Source: Chitinophaga lutea
GTDB lineage: Bacteria > Bacteroidota > Bacteroidia > Chitinophagales > Chitinophagaceae
Assembly (NCBI RefSeq): GCF_003813775.1
Contig: NZ_RPDH01000001.1
Coordinates: forward strand, 744,001-808,000
Direction of reading: 5' to 3'
Length of the DNA stretch: 64,000 nt
Shown: positions 35,518-43,646 of the stretch, in pieces
Position numbering within the stretch: position 1 is the first letter of the stretch
Layout: each line of letters begins with the position of its first letter
Made by a program: the position numbers and the translations under genes
The notes under the pieces: model-generated
Databases searched by the model: none
What the model saw: only the letters and a program-made list of their open reading frames with translations
Told to the model about the DNA's origin: nothing

Positions 35518-37185
35518 TTACGGCGTATTGTTTTTCTCCCATACGGGCCCGGTGAAGGTCGTGCTGTACTTCTTCCCATGCTCGCGGCTGCCGCACGGAT
35601 GCGGCACCATCGTGTTGGCCGACTGCTGCAAACCGATCACGGAGGTAAATACGAAACCGGGGTAAGGTGATTTCTGGATGGTATTGTGATGTACGTTGAT
35701 CTGCCCGAACGCACCGGCGGCAGGCACATTCCCCGCTCCGTTGGAATAGAATACGGACAGTACGCCCGGCGGCATGGCCTGGTTGGTTTTCTCGAACATA
35801 CATTCGAAGAAACGGTTGTGCCTGATCTCCACATTGTCCGCGAAGCCGCCGCCCATCCAGTGGATTTCGGGCGCTACGAGTATGCCGTTCATGGCGGTAC
35901 CGGTTATTTCATTGTCGTGCACGATGCCGTTGCTGCTTTTGATGAGGATGCCGCGGGAGCGGTTATAGCCCACTTTGTTGTTGCGGATCACAAACCCTTT
36001 TCCCATATGGCTGTCGTTGTACACCACATCGCCAATCCCCATGGCCGGCATGGTATCGACGGTGATGCGCACGCCCCTGGTGTAGTTCGGTTTGAACAGC
36101 AGGGTTTCGTACAGCGCGAAAACGGCCTGTTTCTCCGTCTCGGTGGGTGTATATGGCTCAACAGCCACCACTTTCATTTTGCTGTTTTTAGTGCCCGCAT
36201 ACAATACATGCTGCAGGGTATCGCCGGTGTAGAATACGAGGTTCGCTTCGCGCGCCATCAGGTATACTGATTTGGTGGCGCTGTCTACACGGCATACGGG
36301 GAATGAGCGGCCGCATACGATGATACAGTCGTCCCCGTTGTGTTTCACGTCACAGTTTTCCACCAGCGGGCCGATGCCGGCCATGCTGCTATGAATACCG
36401 TCCGCGTTGCTGGAACGCAGCCTCGCCGGCATGCCCGGCGCCGTGGGGCCGCGGCCTACCTTGCAGCGGTTGTAGTGTGTGCTCCTGCAATCCCTTTCAT
36501 AGAAAGAAAAACTGTTCGAGCCGTACACGGTCACATCTTCCACGGTGGCGTTCGTGCATTTTTCCAGCTGGAAGGCGTGCGCGGCGGGATTGGCTTTGGT
36601 GGACACCACGTCGAGCACCACCAGGTCGCCCACTTTTTCGCCCGCTGCCCAGGCCGTGCTTTTGGTAAGCCGGAAGCGGCGGGTGCCTACTTTCTGGAAG
36701 GCGGAATAATGTCCTTCGCCGGTGGTGATGCTGTTTCTTTTCAGCTGCCGCGTGGCCGCATCGTAGAACTGCACGCGGGCGTTCTTTACATTGTCGACGG
36801 GATATCCCGGATCGATTTCCACCTCGAACCACATGTTACCGGCATCTTTGGCCACGATCGCGCCCTGGGTGAAACAGAGCGGGTCGTAGTCGATGGAGAA
36901 GCCGGATATTTTGATGTTCGTACAATTCAGGAACCGGAAGGCCAGTTCCTGGGAATTGCAGATGATGGAGGCGCCGTTGCCCCTGATCTCCACATTGCTG
37001 AGGTTGGCGAACTGGTAAGCTCCGTTTGTCATATTGTTGAGCAGGTATTTGCCTGCCGGGATTTCGATAACGGGATTGTTCTTCTGCGCGTCGAGGATGG
37101 GCTTCAGCTCGGGCAGCTGCGCCTGTGCCGCCACGGCCAACGCCATACACACACAGAGATGCAATATTCGGGAAGTGAGTTTCAT
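35518..37185 (-). CDS. Secreted right-handed parallel beta-helix protein (GH28/GH110-like fold)
   Basis: 555 residues with a signal peptide ending VAAQAQ. Beta-helix turns recur: VEIRGNGASIICNSQELAFR, NIKISGFSIDYDP, VEDVTVYGSNSFSFYERDC, VIRNNKVGYNRSRGILIKSS and VHDNEITGTAMNGIL. The segment SNADGIHSSMAGIGPLVENC followed by DVKHNGDDCIIV has the paired acids typical of GH28 and GH110 active sites. It may be an exo-glycosidase, GH110 alpha-galactosidase being the nearest family by pattern, but assignment needs a profile search. It lies 47 bases upstream of nothing else on this strand except the terminator, and 48 bases after the T9SS cargo gene, so the two may be co-transcribed. Confidence 0.75.
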   Translation of the reverse strand: MKLTSRILHLCVCMALAVAAQAQLPELKPILDAQKNNPVIEIPAGKYLLNNMTNGAYQFANLSNVEIRGNGASIICNSQELAFRFLNCTNIKISGFSIDYDPLCFTQGAIVAKDAGNMWFEVEIDPGYPVDNVKNARVQFYDAATRQLKRNSITTGEGHYSAFQKVGTRRFRLTKSTAWAAGEKVGDLVVLDVVSTKANPAAHAFQLEKCTNATVEDVTVYGSNSFSFYERDCRSTHYNRCKVGRGPTAPGMPARLRSSNADGIHSSMAGIGPLVENCDVKHNGDDCIIVCGRSFPVCRVDSATKSVYLMAREANLVFYTGDTLQHVLYAGTKNSKMKVVAVEPYTPTETEKQAVFALYETLLFKPNYTRGVRITVDTMPAMGIGDVVYNDSHMGKGFVIRNNKVGYNRSRGILIKSSNGIVHDNEITGTAMNGILVAPEIHWMGGGFADNVEIRHNRFFECMFEKTNQAMPPGVLSVFYSNGAGNVPAAGAFGQINVHHNTIQKSPYPGFVFTSVIGLQQSANTMVPHPCGSREHGKKYSTTFTGPVWEKNNTP

Positions 37186-37232
37186 GGTATGCTTGCTTGT
37201 TATTTTATGATTTGAATAGGCCTGCCGGATTA

Positions 37233-38564
37233 TTACAGTACCAGCAACTTTTTGGTGGTCTGTTTTTTACCGTCGTTCAGCGTCACATAATACACGCCTT
37301 TGGCCAGCCCCTGCACGTTGATGGTCACCTTGCCCGCCTGTATCGAAGCCGGCGCAATCCGCCGTACAACCTGCCCCGCGGCGTTCGTGAGCACGATAGA
37401 CGGGTTGGACAGCTGCGTTGTATTGAAGGTTACCACCACGTTCTCTCTCGCCCCGTTGGGCGACAGTTTCAGGCTGATGGAATCCGTATCGCCTTTACGT
37501 GCCAGCGTATTGACCGCCACTCCTTCCGGCGCCATCACGACAGACCGGAATACGTTCTGTTCGTTGGCCCTGACGATCACGGTGGGCACTGCGGCTGAAA
37601 AGTCGCTGTTATACCCGGTGCTGTCGGTCAGCGTCACGATTTCCCCGCCGGCAGCGGTGGCGTTGTCGTTTCTCCGGATGGCGTACAGCAGCACCGTTCC
37701 GTTGGTATGCAGTGTGCCGGTAACGGCGCGGTATTTATCCGACGCCACGCCGATGGCCCCGTTGCTCACCCATGCGCCGCCTGAGAGGGAATACTTCCGC
37801 AGCAGGTTATCGTGCGCGAGGTACAGCACATCGGACCCGCTGCCCGCGTTAACGATCAGGAACTGATACGGGCTCCCCGTGGCCGGAAGGCCGGGCAGGT
37901 TCACCATGGTTTGCCCCGCCGTAACAGGCAGCCCGGTGCCCACGGTGGTGAGCCGGTAAGAGCCGGAAGTGGAAGAGGCGTACAGCTGCCCGTTGGATAC
38001 CACGAGCGAGCGCGCCGTGGCATTGGTGAGCTGCACGTGGGAGGTGCCGCCCGGCGTGGTATACATGATACCACCGGAGCCGCCGCTCACCCAGATGCCC
38101 GAGCCGTCGATCACCGCCGCCCGCACCGCCTGGCCGCTGAACGCGCTTAACGCGGTGCTGGTATTCACCGTACCGTCTGTATTCACCACTCCAACCACTC
38201 TTTTCACGGTAGTGGAAGAAATGGACGATACGCCCGTGGTGCCGGGGTCCGCATCGTAACCCGCGAGCGCCAGTTTGCTCCCGTCCTGCGAACGGCTGAG
38301 ATACCCCTCGGTGTAATCGGTTGTTGAAATGGGCAGTGTGAGCCTTTTGTGATCGCCCGAAACAGTTACGGGCATGGCGATGCTTCGTACCAGGTCGCCG
38401 CAGGGATTGTATTCATCCAGGAAAACAGGTTGCGCCACACCGGCCGTGAGGGTGTCTGCCCCCGAACCGATTCTCAGCACCACAAAATTTCCCGGGATAA
38501 AGGATTGCGCGAAACAATTGGACACGAATAGTACATAGAGGATAACGTGGACAGTTCTTTTCAT
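37233..38564 (-). CDS. Secreted T9SS cargo protein with C-terminal sorting domain
   Basis: 443 residues from the ATG at 38564, which begins a signal peptide (MKRTVHVILYVLFVSNCFAQ). An upstream in-frame ATG at 38612 adds only a pre-signal segment. The middle (residues 30-350) is rich in Gly, Thr, Ser and Val with repeats such as LYASSTSGSYRLT and LYLAHDNLLRKYSLSGG, consistent with a beta-propeller. The last 80 residues are a type A T9SS sorting domain: PNGARENVVVTFN, VVRRIAPASIQAG and GLAKGVYYVTLNDGKKQTTK followed by KLLVL. It should be exported by the type IX system to the surface. Ligand unknown. Confidence 0.8.
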   Translation of the reverse strand: MKRTVHVILYVLFVSNCFAQSFIPGNFVVLRIGSGADTLTAGVAQPVFLDEYNPCGDLVRSIAMPVTVSGDHKRLTLPISTTDYTEGYLSRSQDGSKLALAGYDADPGTTGVSSISSTTVKRVVGVVNTDGTVNTSTALSAFSGQAVRAAVIDGSGIWVSGGSGGIMYTTPGGTSHVQLTNATARSLVVSNGQLYASSTSGSYRLTTVGTGLPVTAGQTMVNLPGLPATGSPYQFLIVNAGSGSDVLYLAHDNLLRKYSLSGGAWVSNGAIGVASDKYRAVTGTLHTNGTVLLYAIRRNDNATAAGGEIVTLTDSTGYNSDFSAAVPTVIVRANEQNVFRSVVMAPEGVAVNTLARKGDTDSISLKLSPNGARENVVVTFNTTQLSNPSIVLTNAAGQVVRRIAPASIQAGKVTINVQGLAKGVYYVTLNDGKKQTTKKLLVL

Positions 38565-38782
38565 GTGTGGAATGCTTATGGAAACAAGTAACACAAAAAG
38601 GCAGGTGCCCACAAAGAAAGAGCGGTGATTTTTTTATTGGGAATGTTCCCAGCGCGAGGGAATGTTCCCATGGCGAAGAGAACCGCCTAATTAAAGGAGA
38701 AGTTTGCGCCGCGTTGCACCGCCAGCCGCGCCCCGGCAGGAAGTGCCGGCTATTTCATGCGAGAAGGCCGTTCAGTGCCGCA

Positions 38783-39415
38783 CTATCGTAACAGGTCGAT
38801 CATTGCCGTATCCTGTTCATCAAGGAAACCCAACAGCGTGGTGCCATCGATATTCGTAACGGTTTTATCGGCCCCTGCTGCAATCAGCAGCCGGGCGCAT
38901 TCCACCTGGCGAAGCCTGTTTTCCGCCCCTCCGTGTTTGAACCCATGAACGGCCCATAAGAGCGGAGTGCCTTTAAAATCGATGCATCGTTGATGAACGT
39001 CCGCCTTTTCCCGAAGCAGCCTCTCCACCAGCTTGTCCCTGCCAACCCATGCGGCCCAGTGCAGGGCGGTGCCGCCATGACACCCTGCATGGTGAATATC
39101 CGCGCCGTTTTCTATGTACAGGATACCGACTTCCTCCGCATGCAGGCTGGCCGCCGCAATCAGCGGGGTATCCTGCTTTTCGGCCTGTGCGTTACCGTTC
39201 ACGTTGGCCCCGTGCGCCAGAAATATGCGGGCCATTTCAACCGCTTCCTGATCGGTATAGGCATGGGCAAATACGCCGTCGCAGATCCGGTGCAGCGGAT
39301 GGGCTTTGGTTGTGTTCTTTTCATCGAAAAGAATGCCCTCATTGGCCAGGGAAGGGTTTTGAGAAAGCGCCCTTTTTATTCCTTCGTAATCTTTGTTGAT
39401 GATCAGTTCTTTCAT
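38783..39415 (-). CDS. Ankyrin repeat protein
   Basis: 210 residues without a signal peptide. Ankyrin repeats are clear: ARIFLAHGANVNGNAQAEKQ, DTPLIAAASLHAEEVGILYI, GADIHHAGCHGGTALHWAAW, VERLLREKADVHQ and ARLLIAAGADKTVTNIDGTT. This makes at least four repeats that would form a protein-binding solenoid. Such proteins in Bacteroidota are usually orphan adaptors, and no partner gene is adjacent. The preceding (downstream) gap to 38564 holds no gene. Confidence 0.88.
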   Translation of the reverse strand: MKELIINKDYEGIKRALSQNPSLANEGILFDEKNTTKAHPLHRICDGVFAHAYTDQEAVEMARIFLAHGANVNGNAQAEKQDTPLIAAASLHAEEVGILYIENGADIHHAGCHGGTALHWAAWVGRDKLVERLLREKADVHQRCIDFKGTPLLWAVHGFKHGGAENRLRQVECARLLIAAGADKTVTNIDGTTLLGFLDEQDTAMIDLLR

Positions 39416-40074
39416 GATGCGATGATTTTTAATAGCCCCGGTTTATCCCGCGTTATTTTACAAGCGTTACAATTTACGGAGCGCACGCATGATCTGTCTA
39501 TCGTCGACACGATTGTACCTGCACAGTGTAATAGCCTTCTTCGCTCCTTCACAGTATAAATTTACCGCGAATAGGCACACCGGGGCGGAATATTATCTGA
39601 AATGCCCGTTTGCGCTGATGAATATCCCCGCTGCGATGTTGAGTTCCCTGAAATGGTCGCGGCGGTCGTACGGCGGGGATAAACGTTGCCGGACACCGCT
39701 CCTCCTGCCGGAAAATGTGCATGAGTGCAGAATATGGACAAAATCGCCCATGCCCGTCATGACCGCCCCCCCGGGCCGGAAATTGTGCACGAATGGACAG
39801 AGATTTGATCTGAGTGGAGATTCTGAGGGCAAAAGACGAAGCTACAACGAACCTACACTAGGGGAATAACGAACCTACGCTCCAAAGGGAAGGTTCGTTG
39901 TAGGTTCGTTGTAGCTTCGTTGTAGGTTCGTCTTTCTCCGTGCCGGGGTGGTGGCACAAGGCAGTTTGCCAGCTTCTTTTCTACCGGAAGGGAAACGGCG
40001 CCCGTCAAACGGGGATTTGACACAACGGAGCGGAGCAACCTGCTGCCCCGCCGTTCGGGAAATAACATACAAAA
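39416..40074. other. Intergenic stretch with an 11-bp repeat cluster, no gene seen
   Basis: About 660 bases up to the terminator of the next gene. Several short ORFs on both strands overlap each other and the repeat cluster at 39836-39934, and none resembles a protein family. Apart from the repeats nothing was recognised. Confidence 0.5.
39836..39934. repeat. Inverted and tandem 11-bp repeat cluster
   Basis: On the right, four head-to-tail units of AGGTTCGTTGT or a close variant fill 39891-39934 (the third begins AGCTTCG, the fourth ends CTT). On the left, 39836-39856 is the perfect 21-base reverse complement of 39900-39920. Another inverted unit (AACGAACCTAC) is in the loop at 39868-39878. 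A further copy, AGGTTCGTTGT then a degenerate unit, occurs at 48977-48998. This looks like a dispersed intergenic element able to fold into a long hairpin. There are no spacers of CRISPR type and no transposase nearby. Confidence 0.8.
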
Positions 40075-40096
40075 GCCCCGGAAGCTTTTCCGGGGC
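40075..40096 (-). terminator. Intrinsic terminator of the sigma-SusCD-phosphodiesterase operon
   Basis: GCCCCGGAA and TTCCGGGGC form a perfect 9-bp stem with a GCTT loop, 28 bases beyond the stop codon of the phosphodiesterase-like gene. On the minus strand TTTTGTATGTT follows. Confidence 0.85.
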
Positions 40097-40124
40097 CGGT
40101 GTATGGGGTTAAGACGCTTTTTTA

Positions 40125-40949
40125 TTACGAATTGTTGTTGCTCTGAAACGTGATCAACAGCACGCCGAGGTTGCTGTAAACAGCCAGTTTATTGGCCAGG
40201 TCAGGCTCACCGTAGTACCTTGCCAGCGCCCAGGAATACATTTTCACGGGCTGCGTTCCCACGGTTTTGCCCGTAAAGTAATTTTTCATCGGTGTATTCA
40301 CCGCCGCATCGTAACTGATGCCGTCGATACCATAAGTGATCATATCGCTGTACATGGCGTCCATGGCTTTCGTTTGCTGTTTGGGGGTTTTGCCGTATAC
40401 ATCCTGCCAGTTGCAGTAGTAACTTACCAGCCAGCTCTGCTGCTTGAAACTTACCAGGTAGGGTATATACCTGCTTTCCACCAGTACGCGGCTCTTGATG
40501 GCATACATGCTGTCCATTTTATTGAGGGTGGCCATAAACAGCTGCTCGTTGGCGGTGCTGTTCAGATCTTTGCAATCCAGCCACAGGAACTCAAAATCCG
40601 GCATTTTCTGGTGAAGGTTCGCAAAATACTCTTCCAGGCTCTGGCCCGTGGCGGTGGCGGCTTCGTGGCCGATCAGCAGGGCGGGCTGGTTATTCCGCGT
40701 GCCCACGAAAATGTCTACTTCCATGCTTTTGATGCCGGCAGCGATGATCTCGTCTACCTTCAGCAGGTTATTGGCCCTGTGTGCGGCCACTATAGGGCCC
40801 GTGGTGGTCTGTGCCCCCACGGTGGATAGTTTTTCCGGCGCCGGAGCGGTACCGTCGGGTCCGGATTGTTTGGAGCAGCTGGTGACGGCCGCGCCGGCAA
40901 AAAGCATCATCGCCAGCAGCGTAGCTTGCAGTTTTCCTGTTTGTTTCAT
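40125..40949 (-). CDS. Glycerophosphodiester phosphodiesterase/PI-PLC-like lipoprotein
   Basis: 274 residues. The lipoprotein signal is MLFAGAAVTSC. The mature part opens IVAAHRANNLLKVDEIIAAG followed by IKSMEVDIF; the His-Arg pair and the Glu-x-Asp match the first catalytic/metal residues of the GDPD/PI-PLC TIM-barrel superfamily, and LIGHEA supplies the second His. Later strands include FEFLWLDCKDLN and GIDGISYD. It therefore probably cleaves glycerophosphodiesters or a similar phosphodiester in the periplasm. It is the last gene of an operon with a metallophosphoesterase 8 bases upstream and SusCD. Confidence 0.78.
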   Translation of the reverse strand: MKQTGKLQATLLAMMLFAGAAVTSCSKQSGPDGTAPAPEKLSTVGAQTTTGPIVAAHRANNLLKVDEIIAAGIKSMEVDIFVGTRNNQPALLIGHEAATATGQSLEEYFANLHQKMPDFEFLWLDCKDLNSTANEQLFMATLNKMDSMYAIKSRVLVESRYIPYLVSFKQQSWLVSYYCNWQDVYGKTPKQQTKAMDAMYSDMITYGIDGISYDAAVNTPMKNYFTGKTVGTQPVKMYSWALARYYGEPDLANKLAVYSNLGVLLITFQSNNNS

Positions 40950-40957
40950 TTTGGGTT

Positions 40958-41866
40958 TTATTTTGAATTGAACAATAAAGTTCTTGACGACATCCGCCCC
41001 CGCCCCGTCAGCACTATTTTGTCGGGGTACAGCTCCACCACGCCGTAAGCGTTCTGATCCGGTGTTTCGATCATGCCTTCAAGGGTTACGGCGGGTATCC
41101 TGTTGTAATAGGCGAAACCACCGGTGTGATGATGGCCGGATAATATGCCTTTCACGTTGGGGAATTTTTCCAGGATAGCAAGCACGGCGCGGTTGTTCAG
41201 GGTTTCATAGCCGCTTTCGGGAAACAGGGGGTGATGGGTGAACACCAGCACGTTCTCCTTCTTTTTCTTCGCCTTCGCGAGCTGCTGCTCCAGCCAGGAA
41301 AGCTGGCGCCGGCTAACGCCGCCATTCCAGGGCTGCATGTTTTTCCTCCCCGCTTTTTTCAGACCGTCTATCTGCGCCTCCCATTCCTTTCGTACGGGAG
41401 CACCTTCATTGGCGCCGTAACCGGACACCTCGTTGGTATTTAACACGATAAACATCCAGCCGCCTTTTTCAAACGCATAATAGGGCGCGGGCATCTCAAA
41501 CTGCCTGAACAACGCATCGCGGTCGGATACGCCTACAAAATCGTGGTTGCCCAGCACATTACGGAATCCGGCTTTCAGCCGTTTGAGTTGTGCCATCACG
41601 GGCCCCAGGTCTTTCGGCCCCTGGTCCACCAGGTCGCCGAACACGGCGCTGAAAGCGAGTTGTTCGTTGTTCAGATCGGCGACGCAGCTGTCCATTTTCT
41701 GCAGGGAGCGCCTGTAGTAACGCGTGCCGCGGTCGGGCTGGTCGGCATACTGAATATCCGCGATGACGCCGAAACGGACAGCCGGCGCCGTCGTCTGCGC
41801 GGCGGATTGTAAACTGATAAAAAGAAAAAAGAGCGCGAGTATGTGGCGGGAAAATTGTTTTACCAT
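40958..41866 (-). CDS. Secreted calcineurin-like metallophosphoesterase
   Basis: 302 residues with a signal peptide ending SAAQT. All metallophosphoesterase motifs are present in order: FGVIADIQYAD (D-x-H/Q type), FSAVFGDLVDQG (GDxxD), NVLGNHDF (GNHD), VFTHHPLF and ILSGHHHTGG (GHxH). The D-I-Q first motif, with Gln in place of His, is typical of the ADPRibase-Mn/CpdA-like group. It likely removes phosphate from, or cleaves, a nucleotide or phosphodiester in the periplasm. Its ATG overlaps the SusD stop codon by seven bases (ATGGTAA), indicating translational coupling with the importer. Confidence 0.9.
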   Translation of the reverse strand: MVKQFSRHILALFFLFISLQSAAQTTAPAVRFGVIADIQYADQPDRGTRYYRRSLQKMDSCVADLNNEQLAFSAVFGDLVDQGPKDLGPVMAQLKRLKAGFRNVLGNHDFVGVSDRDALFRQFEMPAPYYAFEKGGWMFIVLNTNEVSGYGANEGAPVRKEWEAQIDGLKKAGRKNMQPWNGGVSRRQLSWLEQQLAKAKKKKENVLVFTHHPLFPESGYETLNNRAVLAILEKFPNVKGILSGHHHTGGFAYYNRIPAVTLEGMIETPDQNAYGVVELYPDKIVLTGRGRMSSRTLLFNSK

Positions 41867-43626
41867 CCGGGATTCTGTTTAAGGTTTTTGTTCAGCGTGA
41901 TTTCATTGGTGGGGATGCACTCCAGGTAGTCGCGCCGGGCATTGAAACGGTATCCGGTGGGGAGTTGCTTTACAAACGGGTCGATCAGGCCGTCGGCATC
42001 TACCTGGTAGTTGATTTTCTGGCCCGTCCACTCGGTCAGGTCGAGGGGATACCCCTTCGGTCTTTTGCCTGCCATCAGTTTATGTGCGGCCCAGCGCCTG
42101 AGATCGTCGTAGCGGAAACCTTCGGCGGCCAGTTCCACCGTTCTCTCGCGGCGTATTTCATGCAGCTCGTCGGATAACGGATAACCGTAATCCGCATAGC
42201 GGCTCCGGTAAGGATCGGGGTTTACCCTGAAGTCCGGCATGCCCGACCGCCGGCGCAGGAGATTGATGGACCTGTTGTAGTCCACCGCCTCGCCCAGCTC
42301 CGCGGTGGCTTCCGCATAGTTGAGCAGTACCTCGGCATAGCGGAAAACGATGGACGCGGTGATGCTGTTGGTGTTCCAGGCCACGCCGCTCCCCGCCTGC
42401 GGATCTTTGGGGTCGTTGCCTTTCCTGATCTGGAAGCCGGTGTTGTTCAGGTACTCGCCCGACTTGTCGAGGAACGGTTTGCTGAACACGCCCTTCCCGT
42501 AACTGTTGTCCCACATCACCATGTTGGGTATCCAGATGAGCTGCGACAGGCGGGGATCGCAGTCCTGCGCGATCCTTGCCAGGAACTTGCTGCCTTTCAC
42601 CGTTTTCGACAGGGTCATGTAATCGTAAGGAGCGCCGTTTTTATCGAGATAATGCTCTACCTGCCCCATCGTCACGGCAATGCCCGCCGTGCGGTCAGAC
42701 ACGTAGATCTGGTAGCTGTGCCCCATGTTCAGGGTACGGTCGAACTTCTTCCACAGCAGCACCTCCGGATTGCCGCCCTGGTCGGTCAGCGAGAACATCC
42801 TGTTGTAATCTTCACCGGGCCCCGCGCTGGTGTATATGCCTGTTTTGTAGGCCGGTTTCATCAGTTCCTCCGCCGCCTGCCTGGCTATGCGGAAGTATTT
42901 GTCGTGGTCGGCGCCCGGTGTTGCAAACTCGGTGCCTTTGTGATATTTCTGCCAGCTGCCTTCGAAGAGCGCCACCCTCGATTTAAACAGCAGCGCCGCT
43001 TCCTTGCTCAACCGGTTCGAACCGCCGGGCAAGGTTTTCAGGGAAGCCAGGTAAACGATGGCCTGGTCGAGGTTCGACAGGATGGAATCCACCACTGCCG
43101 TGCGGACGTCCCGCGCTTTGTAGAGCTCATCCGAGTCCATGCCCAGCGGTTTGTCGTACCAGGGCACATCGCCATAAGCCAGCACTTTGTCGAAATACAA
43201 TTTGGCCTTGAAAAAATGCGCTTCGCCGACATACTGCTGGTATCTTTCAAACGGATCTTTACACTTGCGGTAGTTCTCGAAAAAGGTATTGACGTTGCGG
43301 ATATCGGTCCACGTCCAGTTACCGCCGGAAGTGACGGGCGCGCGCGCGCCGTTCCACATGGTGCTGGCGGTGCCGGATATCTGCGTATCCGCGCCGCGTA
43401 CGGCATCCCAGCTGGTCAGGCCGGTATACGAGCCCACAGACTCGATCACGGGGAACGTGGTGTAAAACTGGAGCACATATTTGTCGAGGTCGTCCGCGGT
43501 TTTCCAGTATTCGTCGTTCGATACCTGGGTGAGCGGTTTCCTTTCGAGGTAATCTTTTTTACAGGAGGACGTGATTCCCGTCGTTAACAGCAACGCGGCC
43601 CAGTATACATATGCTTTTGCTTTCAT
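41860..43626 (-). CDS. SusD/RagB-like lipoprotein (phosphodiester-type locus)
   Basis: 588 residues. The lipoprotein signal ends TTGITSSC, followed by KKDYLERKPLTQVSNDEYWK, the usual SusD beginning. C-terminal SusD motifs are ASIVFRYAEVLLNYAEATAE, LHEIRRERTVELAAEGFRYD, then DLRRWAAHKLM, and the end IPTNEITLNKNLKQNPGW. It should cap the adjacent SusC channel at the cell surface. It begins 20 bases after SusC and overlaps the phosphoesterase gene. Confidence 0.95.
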   Translation of the reverse strand: MKAKAYVYWAALLLTTGITSSCKKDYLERKPLTQVSNDEYWKTADDLDKYVLQFYTTFPVIESVGSYTGLTSWDAVRGADTQISGTASTMWNGARAPVTSGGNWTWTDIRNVNTFFENYRKCKDPFERYQQYVGEAHFFKAKLYFDKVLAYGDVPWYDKPLGMDSDELYKARDVRTAVVDSILSNLDQAIVYLASLKTLPGGSNRLSKEAALLFKSRVALFEGSWQKYHKGTEFATPGADHDKYFRIARQAAEELMKPAYKTGIYTSAGPGEDYNRMFSLTDQGGNPEVLLWKKFDRTLNMGHSYQIYVSDRTAGIAVTMGQVEHYLDKNGAPYDYMTLSKTVKGSKFLARIAQDCDPRLSQLIWIPNMVMWDNSYGKGVFSKPFLDKSGEYLNNTGFQIRKGNDPKDPQAGSGVAWNTNSITASIVFRYAEVLLNYAEATAELGEAVDYNRSINLLRRRSGMPDFRVNPDPYRSRYADYGYPLSDELHEIRRERTVELAAEGFRYDDLRRWAAHKLMAGKRPKGYPLDLTEWTGQKINYQVDADGLIDPFVKQLPTGYRFNARRDYLECIPTNEITLNKNLKQNPGW

Positions 43627-43646
43627 GATTTTTCAGCGTTACGGGT

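Noticed and set aside
39836..39934. CRISPR-like repeat array
   Set aside because: The units are 11 bases, directly adjacent or inverted, with no spacers and no cas genes nearby.
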